Source of the DNA: Opitutaceae bacterium
GTDB lineage: Bacteria > Verrucomicrobiota > Verrucomicrobiia > Opitutales > Opitutaceae
DNA length: 64,000 nucleotides
Assembly: GCA_019634615.1 (NCBI GenBank)
Contig: JAHCAZ010000004.1
Span: forward strand, 1-64,000
Direction: 5' to 3'
Part shown: positions 22,001-30,672 of the stretch, piece by piece
How positions within the stretch are numbered: the first letter of the stretch is position 1
How the letters are laid out: each line of letters begins with the position of its first letter
The notes under the pieces: generated by a model
Told to the model about the DNA's origin: nothing
What the model saw: the letters and a program-made list of their open reading frames with translations, nothing else
The model's database searches: none
Program-made: the position numbers and the translations under genes

Positions 22001-24707
22001 GCTTCACGTCGTGGCGGTGCAGGCCGGTGGTGGGTTCATCGAGCAGCAACAATGCTCCGGCCGAGGTCGGCCGGGCCTCATCCTGGCCCAAGGCTCCCAG
22101 ATAGCGCACGAGCTTCAGGCGCTGCGACTCGCCGCCGCTCAGGGTGTTCAGCGGCTGCCCGAGGTTGAGGTACCCTAGGCCGACGGCCTCGAGCGAGGCC
22201 AGGCGAGATTGGATGGCGGGGTGGTCGGCGAACAGCGGCAAGGCGTCCGTGACGCTGGTCTCGAGGAGGTCCGACACGGACTGGTCGCGCCATTTGACCG
22301 CGAGGACCTCGGCCTTGAAGCGCCGGCCCTCGCAGATCGGACACGGCACAAAGACGTCGGAGAGGAACTGCATCTCGACGCGCTCGTAGCCGAGGCCCTG
22401 GCAATGGTCGCACCGGCCGTCGCCGCTGTTGAACGAGAACGACGAGGCGGTGAAGCCGGCGGCCTGCGCAGCCGGTGTCGCGGCGAAGAGATCGCGGATG
22501 AGGTCCCACGCCTCCGTGTAAAGCGCCGGGTTCGAGCGCGGCGTGCGGGAAAGCGGGGACTGGTCCACGAGGACGATCTCGGCAAAGGTCAGGTCGCTGG
22601 TGAGCGCCGCGATCGCGGCCGGATCCTCCGCCAGGAGGTTGCGCTGCGTGAGCAGGCCCTGATGGATGACATTGTCGAGCAGGGTGGATTTCCCCGAGCC
22701 GGAAACGCCGCTGAGGCAGACGAGGCGCTGCAGGGGCAGGGCGACCGAGAGGCGATCGAGGTTGTGCTTGGTGGCCTCGCGGATCGTCAACCGGGGAAGC
22801 TCGGGCGGGCAGGGACGCCGGTTGACGGGCGGGTCGAGGCGCTGGCGCCCGGAAAGATAGGCGCCGGTGATGCTGCGGTCATCGCGCAGTAGGGCCGGAA
22901 TCGTGCCCTGGAAAACCACCTGGCCGCCGCGGCCGCCGGGCTCGGGGCCGATCTCAATGACGTGGTCGGCGGCGCGGATCATCGCCTCGTCGTGTTCGAC
23001 CACGACCACCGTGTTGCCGGCATCCGTGAGCGAGCGGATGATCGTGATCAGGCGGTCGAGATCGCGCGGATGCAGACCCACGCTCGGCTCGTCGAGGACG
23101 AAGAGCGTGTCGACGAGCGACGTGCCCAGGCAGGAGGTGAGGTTGACCCGCTGGACCTCACCGCCCGACAGCGTGCGCGACGCGCGGTCGAGGGTCAGGT
23201 AACCGAGGCCGACCTGCCTGAGGTAGCCCAGGCGCGTGACGATCGACTCGAACGCCAGGTCGCGCTGGTGGGCGGCGGTCCTGCCGTCGGCGCCGGGGCG
23301 CGCGGACGAAGGCCCCGTCTGGATCAGGCCCAACAGGTCATCGACCGGCAGCTGGTACAGCTCCGGCAGCGTGCGGCCGCGCCAGCGCCAGCAGAGCGCC
23401 TCGGGCTGCAGGCGCAGGCCGCCGCAGGCCGGGCAGGGGTTGTAGGTGCGGTACCGCGAAAGGTAGACCCGCACATGCATCTTGTAGGTGTTCTTCTCGA
23501 GCCAGCGGAAGAAGCCCTTCACGCCGTACCAATATTTCGGCCAGGTCTTGCCGTTCTCCTCGCCGTAGCCCGGCTCGCCCTCGATCACGAAGGCCTTCTG
23601 CTCGGGCGTGAGCGAGGCGAACGGCACGTCGGTCGGTATCTTCCGTTTCCGCGCGAACAGGAGCAGGTCCTTTTTCGACTCGCCGTAGATGTCGCTTTCC
23701 CAGCACTTGATCGCCCCGTCGTCGATCGAGCGCGACTGGTCGGGGATCGCCAGGCGGTAATCGACGTCGATCACCCGCCCGAAGCCGCGGCATTGCGGGC
23801 AGGCGCCGAGGGGGGAATTGAACGAGAACAAGGCCGGCGACGCCGCGCGGAACGTGCGGCCGGTCTTGGGCGAATGCAGGCCGCGCGAGAAATGGCCGAG
23901 CTCGGCCAGGTCGTCCGCCGCGAAGGCGTGCATCTCGCCGCGGCCGAAATGCAGGGCCGCCTCGCAGGCCTCGACCAAGCGGCCCTGCTGGGCGGCGGCG
24001 AGGGCGAGGCGATCCTGGGCGACAAAAAGGTGGGAGACCCCGGCCAGCGGTTTCGGGTCCGCCAGGAGGTCGTCGAGGCGATGCACGGCGAGCGTGGGCC
24101 CGCGGGGATTGGCAACGTCCCCCGACACCAAAGCCCGCACGTAGGCCTGGCCCTTGAGGCTTGTGAGGATCTCGGGCCAGCTGAGGTTCGCGGGCCGATT
24201 GACGCGGAAGGCGACGATCACGGTCCGGCCGGGATGGGCCGCGTGGAGCTTGGCCCAGATACGGTGGGGCGTGTCGTCCTCGACCTTCTCGCCCGTGGCG
24301 GGGTCGAAGCACTCCGCGACATGGCTGAACCAGACCTTGGCGAAGTCGGTGAGCTCGGTCATCGTGCCCACGGTCGAGCGCGAGGTCTTCACCGTGTTCG
24401 TCTGGCCGATGGCGATGGAGGGGCGGATGTTCTCGATCGCGTCGACCCGTGGCTTGTTCAGGAGGTCGAGGAATTGCCGCGTGTACGCGCTGAAGGTCTC
24501 GACATACCGGCGCTGGCCCTCGGCGTGCAGGGTGTCGAACACCAGCGAGGATTTCCCGCTGCCGCTCAGGCCGGTGACGACGATGAACTTGCCCAGGGGC
24601 AGGTCCAGGTCGAAGCCCTTGAGGTTGTTTTGCCGGACCCCGCGGAGGCGGATGCAGGCAGGAGCCGTCAGGTTGGAAGACGCGGGATGTCGGTGGGAGG
24701 CGGGCAC
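19017..24707 (-). CDS. uvrA: Double-length UvrA, excinuclease ABC subunit A
   Basis: The damage-sensing ATPase of nucleotide excision repair, here 1,896 residues, about twice the normal 940. Two complete UvrA units are fused. Four Walker A motifs are seen (GLSGSGKSS near residue 46, GVSGSGKST near 670, GVSGSGKST near 1030, GPSGAGKST near 1570) with four LSGGE signatures (TLSGGEVQR, TLSGGESQR, TLSGGEAQR twice). Zinc-binding CxxC pairs occur in each half (CPQC, CPAC, CDHC/CPIC, CPAC, CPEC, CEAC/CDSC). From memory, chlamydial UvrA is also double length, supporting a related lineage. The start is a GTG (24707); a slightly later start cannot be excluded. Confidence 0.95.
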   Translation of the reverse strand: MPASHRHPASSNLTAPACIRLRGVRQNNLKGFDLDLPLGKFIVVTGLSGSGKSSLVFDTLHAEGQRRYVETFSAYTRQFLDLLNKPRVDAIENIRPSIAIGQTNTVKTSRSTVGTMTELTDFAKVWFSHVAECFDPATGEKVEDDTPHRIWAKLHAAHPGRTVIVAFRVNRPANLSWPEILTSLKGQAYVRALVSGDVANPRGPTLAVHRLDDLLADPKPLAGVSHLFVAQDRLALAAAQQGRLVEACEAALHFGRGEMHAFAADDLAELGHFSRGLHSPKTGRTFRAASPALFSFNSPLGACPQCRGFGRVIDVDYRLAIPDQSRSIDDGAIKCWESDIYGESKKDLLLFARKRKIPTDVPFASLTPEQKAFVIEGEPGYGEENGKTWPKYWYGVKGFFRWLEKNTYKMHVRVYLSRYRTYNPCPACGGLRLQPEALCWRWRGRTLPELYQLPVDDLLGLIQTGPSSARPGADGRTAAHQRDLAFESIVTRLGYLRQVGLGYLTLDRASRTLSGGEVQRVNLTSCLGTSLVDTLFVLDEPSVGLHPRDLDRLITIIRSLTDAGNTVVVVEHDEAMIRAADHVIEIGPEPGGRGGQVVFQGTIPALLRDDRSITGAYLSGRQRLDPPVNRRPCPPELPRLTIREATKHNLDRLSVALPLQRLVCLSGVSGSGKSTLLDNVIHQGLLTQRNLLAEDPAAIAALTSDLTFAEIVLVDQSPLSRTPRSNPALYTEAWDLIRDLFAATPAAQAAGFTASSFSFNSGDGRCDHCQGLGYERVEMQFLSDVFVPCPICEGRRFKAEVLAVKWRDQSVSDLLETSVTDALPLFADHPAIQSRLASLEAVGLGYLNLGQPLNTLSGGESQRLKLVRYLGALGQDEARPTSAGALLLLDEPTTGLHRHDVKRLLAVLQRLVDRGHSVIVIEHNLDVLKSADWIVELGPEAGAAGGRLVAEGPPEAIAAGDSATAGFLHGALAPGRAEPVAAEEAAPYSTLPLTVEPQLTITGARENNLKNLSLSLPHHQLTVVTGVSGSGKSTLAFDIVFAEGQRRFMESMSPYARQFVEQLPRPDIDRLTGIPPTVAIEQRVTRGSRKSTVATITEVAQYLRLLYARLGVQHHPLTDKPVTPLTPAALKRLLLRVMHGTKARRARHLYLCAPLVRGRKGHHQPIATWIVNQGYALMRADGRLLAAEAFTKLDRYREHDIEVVVADLKTEARPGAALDTALQLGKGACFLLTPAGEILSWFSTTRTDIDSGESFPELDPKHFSFNSPRGWCPACRGHGRILPWMLEPEDEDDDPLARLRAFGVDAAEDLPGEGRPCPECHGERLNRVSRAVKLHFRDRSPPLSLPALLRSTPAALLARLRQLALDTRGRLIVQDIVPQIEERLKFLDHVGLGYLALDRPTETLSGGEAQRIRLAAQLGSNLSGVLYVLDEPSIGLHARDNDRLIATLQALRAKGNTLLVVEHDDELMRRADRIVDLGPGAGVHGGAVLAEGTPAEIRQAGASLTGVFLTRGIAHPLRGEYRPVGVARTHGAAKRPAADVGWLELGGARFRNLKGFDLRLPRGRLIMVAGPSGAGKSTLFRDVLHPAVTHAIKAKRGRLTGREFARATGFEGDAPPFAALSGVAGFRSVIEVDQAPIGKTPRSTPATYLGIFDLIRQFFASLPEAKMRGYTASRFSFNTTGGRCEACQGAGRIKLEMAFMPDTYLPCDSCHGRRYGPELADITWKDRTIGDVLQLTFEEAAAFFDFHSQLGAVCRLMVDCGLGYLTLGQSSPTLSGGEAQRLKLVTELARGLPTFTERNRGVVEKNLYLLEEPTIGLHLSDCEKLIRVLHSLVDQGHTVVVIEHHLDLLAEADYLVELGPVGGPEGGELLYQGPLAGILKVKRSPTAPYLRAKLRR

Positions 24708-24776
24708 GCGGAATGGATAGCCTAGGCACGAACGAACGCAGCCGCAACCCTACCGCACCGTCCTGACAACGTCATG

Positions 24777-25607
24777 TCAGGAGCCGCCCAATCCTGCATC
24801 ACCATCCGCCACTTCCGGCCCGCCGGCCGGCCGCGTGCGCGTCCTGCCGGTCAAGGTGAGGCGGGCGCCGCTGGCGTTGATGGCCTTGGCGACGGCGGGG
24901 GAGGGCCGGACGTCGGTGACGATCGTGAACCGCGGTTCGAAGGGCGTCGTGAGGCTGAGGGCCTTGCGGCCGAACTTGGAGTTGTCCAAGGCGAAGATCG
25001 TGCGCTCGGCGGCCGCGATCATACGTCGCTGGGCGGCGACGATCAGGGCGTTCTGGTTCCAGACCCCGTTCTCGGTGATGCCGGCGCCGCCGAGGATGGC
25101 GAGGTCGGCGTGGACCTGCTCGAGCGATTCCTCGCACATCGGCCCGAGCAGGACGCCGAGGCGGCTGTAGATGCTGCCGCCGGTGACGATCGTCTCGACG
25201 CTGCCGACCTCGCTGAAGAGGCTGGCGACGGGGAGCGAGTTGGTGATGACCTGCAGGCGCTTGTCGACGATCAGGCGCGCCACGGCGAACGTGGTGCTGC
25301 CGCCGTCGAGGATCACCGTCATCCCGGGCTGCACCTGCTCGGCGACGAGGCGGGCGATGGCGTATTTCTCCTCCGGGTGCCGCTGGTTGCGCGCGATGAA
25401 GTCGTACTCCTGCGAGACCTCGTCGGTCTCGACGAGGGAGGCGCCGCCGTGGTGACGGCGGACCATGCCGGCGGCTTCCAGGTGATCGAGGGCGCGGCGA
25501 ACCGTGGAGATGGATCCGGCGAACTTGGTGGCCAGGGTGCGCAGGTCGGCGTATTTGTGCTCGCGGATGTATTTCGCGATGAGGTCGGTGCGCTGCTTGT
25601 TGGTCAT
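24777..25607 (-). CDS. DeoR/GlpR-family transcriptional regulator
   Basis: A 276-residue sugar-phosphate-responsive repressor type. The N-terminal winged helix (about 1-60) has DLRTLATKFAGSISTVRRAL and DHLEAAGMVRRHHGGASL, the DeoR signature. The C-terminal effector domain shows VILDGGSTTFAVARLI, VITNSLPVASLF, VTGGSIY and LDNSKFGRKAL. It lies 3 bp downstream of a glycosyltransferase gene on the same strand. The regulon is unknown. Confidence 0.92.
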   Translation of the reverse strand: MTNKQRTDLIAKYIREHKYADLRTLATKFAGSISTVRRALDHLEAAGMVRRHHGGASLVETDEVSQEYDFIARNQRHPEEKYAIARLVAEQVQPGMTVILDGGSTTFAVARLIVDKRLQVITNSLPVASLFSEVGSVETIVTGGSIYSRLGVLLGPMCEESLEQVHADLAILGGAGITENGVWNQNALIVAAQRRMIAAAERTIFALDNSKFGRKALSLTTPFEPRFTIVTDVRPSPAVAKAINASGARLTLTGRTRTRPAGGPEVADGDAGLGGS

Positions 25608-25610
25608 GGC

Positions 25611-26708
25611 TCAGAGCTTGGTCAGTTTCGCGAAGAGGTCCAGATGGGCCTGAACCTGCCGGGGGGCCGAGAAGGTTTCACGCGCATAATCGCGCGCCCG
25701 CGCGCGGACGGCGGCATCGGCGCCGGCAAACCGCACGACCGCCGCGGCGAACGCCGCCGTATCGCCCGGCGCGATCACCGCCCCGGTCACGTCGGGCTGG
25801 AAACACTCGGCGATTCCCCGCGCGTCGAAGGCGACGGCCGGAAGGCCGTGCGCCTGGGCCTCGATCAGGAAATTCGACAGGGATTCGCTGCGGGAAGCGT
25901 GCACGGCGACGTCGGCCGCGGCATACAGCGGGCCGGGATCAGCCTGGAACCCGAGGAAACGCACCCGCGCGGCAAGGCCGAGACGATCGGCCAGGGCGAC
26001 ACAGGCGGAACGCTCCGGCCCGTCACCCGCGAGCCAAAGCTGCCACTCGAAGGTGGCCGGGAGCGCGGCGGCGGCCTGGATGAGCCCGGCCTGGTTCTTT
26101 TCCGGCCGGAACATCGCGGCATTGAGCAGCACGGCCGTGTCTGGACCGACGCCTTCCCGGGCGCGCAGCGTTGCCCGGTCGTCGGCCAGGGCGGTGGCGG
26201 GCCGATCGGGCGGGAACACCAGGGGATTCCGGATCAGGGCAATGCGGTCGGCGGGGACCGCGTGCTCGCGGAGCAGGACGTCCCGCGCGGCGGCGCTATT
26301 GGCAATTACGTGGTCGACCCGCTGCAGCGAGCGCCGGAAAAGCCAGGGCAGCCGCTTGCCCGTGCGCATGGTCGCGATCACCACGGTGTCGGGCCGCCGG
26401 TCCTCGACCCCGGACACGATCCGGCCCGCCAGGCAGTTCGCCATCCGGCCCATGCAGAGTATCACGTCGGGCTCGAGCACCTCGACGGTGCGGCGCAGGC
26501 CGGGCGCGTACCAGTCGAGCCGCGTGTCGAAACCCTGCAGGGCCAGCCGGTTGACGCCCGGCGCCACGGTCGATTCCAGCCGGCCGCCGGGTCGAAAGGT
26601 GACGAGCGTGACCGGCAGGCCGGCGGCGGCGAACGCGTTGGCGAGCAGCACCGTTTGCCGCTCCGTGCCGCCGTTGCGCAGGTAATCCTGGACGAGGAGG
26701 ATTTTCAT
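25611..26708 (-). CDS. Glycosyltransferase family 4 (GT-B fold)
   Basis: A 365-residue retaining GT-B glycosyltransferase. The N-terminal acceptor domain begins LLVQDYLRNGGTERQTVLLA (the 'GGxER' loop). The C-terminal nucleotide-sugar domain has FRPEKNQAGLIQA, LWLAGDGPER, VRFLGFQ and HASRSESLSNFLIEAQAHGLP with the EX7E-type pair. It probably acts in cell-surface glycan synthesis, but no other glycan genes are adjacent. The ATG at 26708 is divergent from the membrane protein gene. Confidence 0.9.
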   Translation of the reverse strand: MKILLVQDYLRNGGTERQTVLLANAFAAAGLPVTLVTFRPGGRLESTVAPGVNRLALQGFDTRLDWYAPGLRRTVEVLEPDVILCMGRMANCLAGRIVSGVEDRRPDTVVIATMRTGKRLPWLFRRSLQRVDHVIANSAAARDVLLREHAVPADRIALIRNPLVFPPDRPATALADDRATLRAREGVGPDTAVLLNAAMFRPEKNQAGLIQAAAALPATFEWQLWLAGDGPERSACVALADRLGLAARVRFLGFQADPGPLYAAADVAVHASRSESLSNFLIEAQAHGLPAVAFDARGIAECFQPDVTGAVIAPGDTAAFAAAVVRFAGADAAVRARARDYARETFSAPRQVQAHLDLFAKLTKL

Positions 26709-26747
26709 TGCCCGGCTCCGCGGGCGGTGGAGAGTCCACGACCACGC

Positions 26748-27155
26748 ATGAACTCACCGCTCATCCAATTGCTCACCCGCTGGCTGGTGCTGGCGGTGGG
26801 CGTGACCATCGCGGCGAAGGTCATCCCGGGGATCGAGTGCACCGATGGCCTGACGCTGCTCGTCGTCGTGCTCCTGCTCAGCTTCCTGAATGTCATCCTG
26901 AAGCCGCTGCTGGTGCTGTTCACGCTGCCGTTCATCGTGCTGACCATGGGGCTCGGGATGATCGTGATCAATGCCTTGTTGTTCCTCTTCGTCGGCAAGG
27001 TTGTCGACGGTTTCCACGTGGGCGGATTCTGGTCGGCCGTGGGCGGGGCGCTGATCGTCAGCGTGACCAACCTCGTATTCACCCGCCTGCTGACCCCGGC
27101 CCCGGCGGCCCGGCCCGCCAAGCCGCGCAAGCCGGACGACGTGATCGACATCTGA
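26748..27155 (+). CDS. Small four-helix membrane protein, phage-holin-4 superfamily type
   Basis: A 135-residue protein with three or four hydrophobic helices (LLTRWLVLAVGVTIAAKVI, LTLLVVVLLLSFLNVILK, PFIVLTMGLGMIVINALL, FWSAVGGALIVSVTNLVF) and a basic Pro/Lys tail. The pattern NxxLKPLLxxxTLPxxxLTxG is that of the widespread 'phage holin family 4' (PF04020-type) proteins, which are usually chromosomal and of unknown role. The start is ATG 26748. Confidence 0.85.
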   Translation: MNSPLIQLLTRWLVLAVGVTIAAKVIPGIECTDGLTLLVVVLLLSFLNVILKPLLVLFTLPFIVLTMGLGMIVINALLFLFVGKVVDGFHVGGFWSAVGGALIVSVTNLVFTRLLTPAPAARPAKPRKPDDVIDI

Positions 27156-27252
27156 GGGCAAGGCACCCCCGGGCGGGCGGCGCGGAATCGGTTTGGGAGT
27201 TGACGGTGGGCGGCGGTGTGCGACCGTTTGACCCAAATTCACACATCCACAC

Positions 27253-28650
27253 ATGGCTGAAACTACCGAATACGATCTGGTTGTCATTGGCGGCGGTCCC
27301 GCCGGTTACGCGGGCGCCATCCGCGCCGGTCAGCTGGGCAAGAAGGTCGCCTGCGTCGAGCTCGAGCGCGCCGGCGGCACCTGCCTCAATTGGGGCTGCA
27401 TCCCGACCAAGGCCCTCCTCAAGAGCGCCGAGCTCTACCAGAAGATGAAGAAGGCCGAGGCCTACGGCCTCAGCGCGAAGGAGATCACCTTCGACATGGG
27501 CAAGGTCATGGAGCGCTCGCGCGGCGTGGCCGCCCAGATGGCCAAGGGCATCGAGTTCCTGTTCAAGAAAAACAAGGTGGAGTATTTCCTCGGCCGCGCC
27601 CAGGTGGCGGCCGCCGGGATGGTCTCGATCACGGAGGGCGAGCACAAGGGGAAGTTCCTGCGCGCGAAAAACATCCTCATCGCCACCGGTTGCCGCATGC
27701 GCCACATCCCCGGCCTCGAGTACGACGGCGAGCGTGTCATGACCTCCCGCGAGGCCCTCGCCCGCAAAACCCTGCCGAAATCCGTCGTCATCGTCGGCGC
27801 CGGCGCCATCGGCGTGGAGTTCGCCTATTTCTACAACGCCTTCGGCGCGAAGGTGACTTTGGTCGAGATGCTGCCGCAGATCCTGCCGGTCGAGGACGAG
27901 GAGGTCTCCCGCACGCTGCACCGGGCCTTCGAGAAGCAGGGCATCGCCCTCCACACCGGCACGAAGTGCGAGAACTTCCGCGTCGGGAAGGGCGGGGTGA
28001 AGCTCGACCTCGTGGCCGGCGACAAGAAGACCGAGCTCGAGGCCGAGGTGCTGCTGTCCGCCATCGGCGTCACGGCCAACATCGAGAACGTCCTCGCCCC
28101 GAACCTGCGCGTCGAGCTCGACCGCAATTACGTGAAGGTCGACGCGAACTACCAGACGAGCGTGAAGGGCATCTACGCCGCCGGCGACATCATCGGGCCG
28201 CCCTGGCTCGCGCACATCGCGACGTTTGAGGCCGTCAACGCCGTCAACGGCATGTTCGGCCACGGCCAGCCGAAGCGGGTCAAGAATTTCCCCGGCTGCA
28301 CCTACTGCCAGCCGCAGGTCGCCAGCACGGGCCTGACCGAGAAGGCCGCGAAGGAAAAGGGCCTCAACTACAAGGTCGGCAAGTTCCCGTTCACCGCCTC
28401 CGGCAAGGCCGTCGCCTCCGCCGAGAGCGAGGGCTTCGTCAAGGTCATCAGCGACGCCAAGACCGGCGAGATCTACGGGGCGCACATCATCGGCTCGGAG
28501 GCGACGGAACTCGTGGCCGAATACGGCCTCGCCATCGATCTCGAGGCGACGGTCGAGGAGGTCCACCAGACCATCCACGCGCACCCGACCCTCAGCGAGG
28601 CCAACATGGAGGCGTCGGCCGCCTCGCTCGGCGAGGCGATTCATATCTGA
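27253..28650 (+). CDS. lpdA: Dihydrolipoyl dehydrogenase (E3)
   Basis: The flavoprotein that reoxidises lipoamide in 2-oxoacid dehydrogenase and glycine-cleavage complexes; 465 residues, normal length. The FAD motif is VIGGGPAGYAGAIRAGQLG, the redox-active disulfide GGTCLNWGCIPTK, the NAD motif VIVGAGAIGVEFAYFY, the second FAD motif GIYAAGDIIG and the C-terminal His-Glu of the active site HAHPTLSE. No E1/E2 genes are adjacent. Confidence 0.97.
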   Translation: MAETTEYDLVVIGGGPAGYAGAIRAGQLGKKVACVELERAGGTCLNWGCIPTKALLKSAELYQKMKKAEAYGLSAKEITFDMGKVMERSRGVAAQMAKGIEFLFKKNKVEYFLGRAQVAAAGMVSITEGEHKGKFLRAKNILIATGCRMRHIPGLEYDGERVMTSREALARKTLPKSVVIVGAGAIGVEFAYFYNAFGAKVTLVEMLPQILPVEDEEVSRTLHRAFEKQGIALHTGTKCENFRVGKGGVKLDLVAGDKKTELEAEVLLSAIGVTANIENVLAPNLRVELDRNYVKVDANYQTSVKGIYAAGDIIGPPWLAHIATFEAVNAVNGMFGHGQPKRVKNFPGCTYCQPQVASTGLTEKAAKEKGLNYKVGKFPFTASGKAVASAESEGFVKVISDAKTGEIYGAHIIGSEATELVAEYGLAIDLEATVEEVHQTIHAHPTLSEANMEASAASLGEAIHI

Positions 28651-28655
28651 CCGCC

Positions 28656-28678
28656 GCCGGGGAATCCGCCCCGGCTTT
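28656..28678 (+). terminator. Hairpin after lpdA
   Basis: A perfect 7-bp GC stem (GCCGGGG 28656-28662 with CCCCGGC 28669-28675) begins 6 bp after the lpdA stop and is followed by TTTG. The short T run makes termination moderate rather than certain. Confidence 0.6.
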
Positions 28679-28723
28679 GCACTGGACAGACCGACGCGGC
28701 TTTTTCAGCGTCGGACACCTTTC

Positions 28724-28798
28724 GCTCCTGTAGCACAATGGATAGTGTAGTGGCCTCCGAAGCCATTGATCTGGGTTCGACTCCCAGCGGGAGCACCA
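28724..28798 (+). tRNA. tRNA-Arg (anticodon CCG)
   Basis: A full cloverleaf of 75 bases including an encoded CCA (28796-28798). The acceptor GCTCCTG pairs with CGGGAGC, the anticodon stem closes the loop CTCCGAA with anticodon CCG, and the T arm CTGGG-TTCGACT-CCCAG is perfect. It decodes CGG, a common codon in this G+C-rich genome. A 7-bp hairpin (CCGACGC/GCGTCGG, 28691-28714) lies just upstream. The 3' end is only 13 bp from the next start codon. Confidence 0.95.
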
Positions 28799-28811
28799 CT
28801 TCTCGGGAGCC

Positions 28812-30599
28812 ATGTCCCAACCCGCACGCCCCTTGCCCCTGCTGGCCTACGACACCTCGGCGTACGAGTTGAGCCCCGACCTGAACGCGGCCGCCGTGCC
28901 CTGGTCGCCGGCCGATGTCGCCGAAGCGATCCGCGCGCGCGCCGACGCCGAGCTCGCGCGCCGGGAACTGCTCATCGACTACTACCGCATCGGGACGCCG
29001 CTCGCGTACCCCCTGCCGGTGAGCCGGCGCTTTCGCATCGAGGAATTGCCCGTCGGCATCAGTTCGATCACCTACCCGTGGCTCATCTGGCAGGTCTGGG
29101 CGCTCGAGGAACGCTGGCGGATCCTGCACGCGGCCTGGCGCATGCAGGCGAACCCTGCCGCCGGCGCCTGCCTGCAGGCCGAGCTCGCCGCCCTGCGCGC
29201 CTGGGACTGCTTCAAGGAGACCAGCAACGAGGTCGGGCTCGTCACCGGCCACATCGCCGGCGTCCTGGCGCTTGCGCTCGATGCCACCGCGGGGTGGGGG
29301 GCCGCCGCCCTCGCGGATGCCCAGGCGGCGGCGGACGCGCTGCTCGATCGCGACGTCGCCCCGTGGTTCACCCGCCAGTGGCCACCCGGCGAGCCGCTGA
29401 CGCCGCTGCGGCTCCACAACATCCCGGTGATCGCACTCGTGCGCGCCGCCCAGTTGGCCCGGGTCCGGCGGCATCCGTTCACGCCGGCCCTCGAGGCCCA
29501 GGCAATCGAGGCCCTCGAGTCATGGGTGCGCTACCGGACCGAGCAGAACCACACCGAGGGCACGTCCTACGACGGCTACCTGATGGATTCACTGACCGGC
29601 TGGCTGGCGACCCTCCCGCAGCGCGACGCCCTGTTCGGCCCGGCGCGCGCGGCCCTGCGCAGCCTCGCGGACCAATGGATGGCCCTCGCGCTGCCCGGCC
29701 GCCTCGACCTGCACGCCCCGCTCGGCGACACCGAGCCGCAGATGCCCTTTTGGTTGAACGCGCTCCAGCGCCTGGCGCGTTGGTACGACTGGCCGGATGT
29801 CGCCTGGTTCGTCAGCCGCGTGCCGCTGGTTCGCCTGCCGGCCGCTCTGCTGGCGGAGTACGCCGCGACCCCGGCGCCGGCGGGGCTGCCGCCGACCGGC
29901 TCGTCGGTCGTGGCCAATGCCGTCACCTACCGCTCGGGCTGGCAGCGGCGCGACCACACCGTCACCGTCAGCCTGCCGCGGGTCCCGCTCCATCACCTCC
30001 ATCCCGACGCCGGCCATGTCATCGTGGGCTGGCACGGCCGCTTCTGGATCACCGATCCCGGCTACCAGCAATACCGTCCGGGTGAGGAGCGCGACTACAC
30101 GATCGGCAGCGCCGCGCACAACGCCCCGGTGATCGGCGGCCGGGCGCAGTCGGACTTTGCCGCGGAGCTGGTCCGATGGGAGCACACGGACGCAGGGCTG
30201 CAGGCCGTCATCGAGCTCAGCCGCTGTTACCGCGACCTACCCGCGGGCGCGTCCGTCCGACGCACGGTGCAGATCGCGGCGGGCGAGGATCCGCACGTGA
30301 CCGTCGCCGACGAATTCACCGGCTTTCAAGCGGGCGAAATCATCTCGTACCACTGGCTCGGCGGCGCTCAGCTGGCCTGGTCCGGCGTCGACGGCTGGGC
30401 GCGCCTGAGCGACGGGACGCACGCCCTTTGGCTCGGACTCGAGGGCGAGACCCTGTCCGCGTCACGGCTGGTCCGTCATCCCGGTTCGCGCGGCGCCTTG
30501 ACCCTCACGCACGCGACGACCCTGCCAACGGGGCGCGGCGTTCGCCGCTGGGTGATCCGCGCGGGTGCGGCCGGCCGGTGGCAGCCGCCGGCGTCCTAG
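28812..30599 (+). CDS. Heparinase II/III-like polysaccharide lyase family protein
   Basis: A 595-residue protein with an alpha-helical toroid-like N-terminal part (about 20-330, with the central NEVGLVTGH and NHTEGTSYDGYLMDS blocks) and a beta-sandwich C-terminal part (about 355-590). The latter contains HLHPDAGHVIVGWHGRFW followed by ITDPGYQQY, a layout like the heparinase II/III C-terminal domain. No signal peptide is seen, so a secreted role is doubtful. Family-level assignment only; substrate unknown. Its start lies 13 bp after a tRNA gene. Confidence 0.6.
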   Translation: MSQPARPLPLLAYDTSAYELSPDLNAAAVPWSPADVAEAIRARADAELARRELLIDYYRIGTPLAYPLPVSRRFRIEELPVGISSITYPWLIWQVWALEERWRILHAAWRMQANPAAGACLQAELAALRAWDCFKETSNEVGLVTGHIAGVLALALDATAGWGAAALADAQAAADALLDRDVAPWFTRQWPPGEPLTPLRLHNIPVIALVRAAQLARVRRHPFTPALEAQAIEALESWVRYRTEQNHTEGTSYDGYLMDSLTGWLATLPQRDALFGPARAALRSLADQWMALALPGRLDLHAPLGDTEPQMPFWLNALQRLARWYDWPDVAWFVSRVPLVRLPAALLAEYAATPAPAGLPPTGSSVVANAVTYRSGWQRRDHTVTVSLPRVPLHHLHPDAGHVIVGWHGRFWITDPGYQQYRPGEERDYTIGSAAHNAPVIGGRAQSDFAAELVRWEHTDAGLQAVIELSRCYRDLPAGASVRRTVQIAAGEDPHVTVADEFTGFQAGEIISYHWLGGAQLAWSGVDGWARLSDGTHALWLGLEGETLSASRLVRHPGSRGALTLTHATTLPTGRGVRRWVIRAGAAGRWQPPAS

Positions 30600-30672
30600 G
30601 TAAAATCCCTCACGGCGAGTTCCGCGAAATTGCTTGCCGGGCCCGCGCGACGGAAGGCAGCAATAGGACACC

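Noticed and set aside
24774..26747. 793-residue plus-strand frame ending in the small membrane protein
   Set aside because: Only the last 135 codons (from 26748) code for the membrane protein; the rest is antisense to the DeoR and glycosyltransferase genes.
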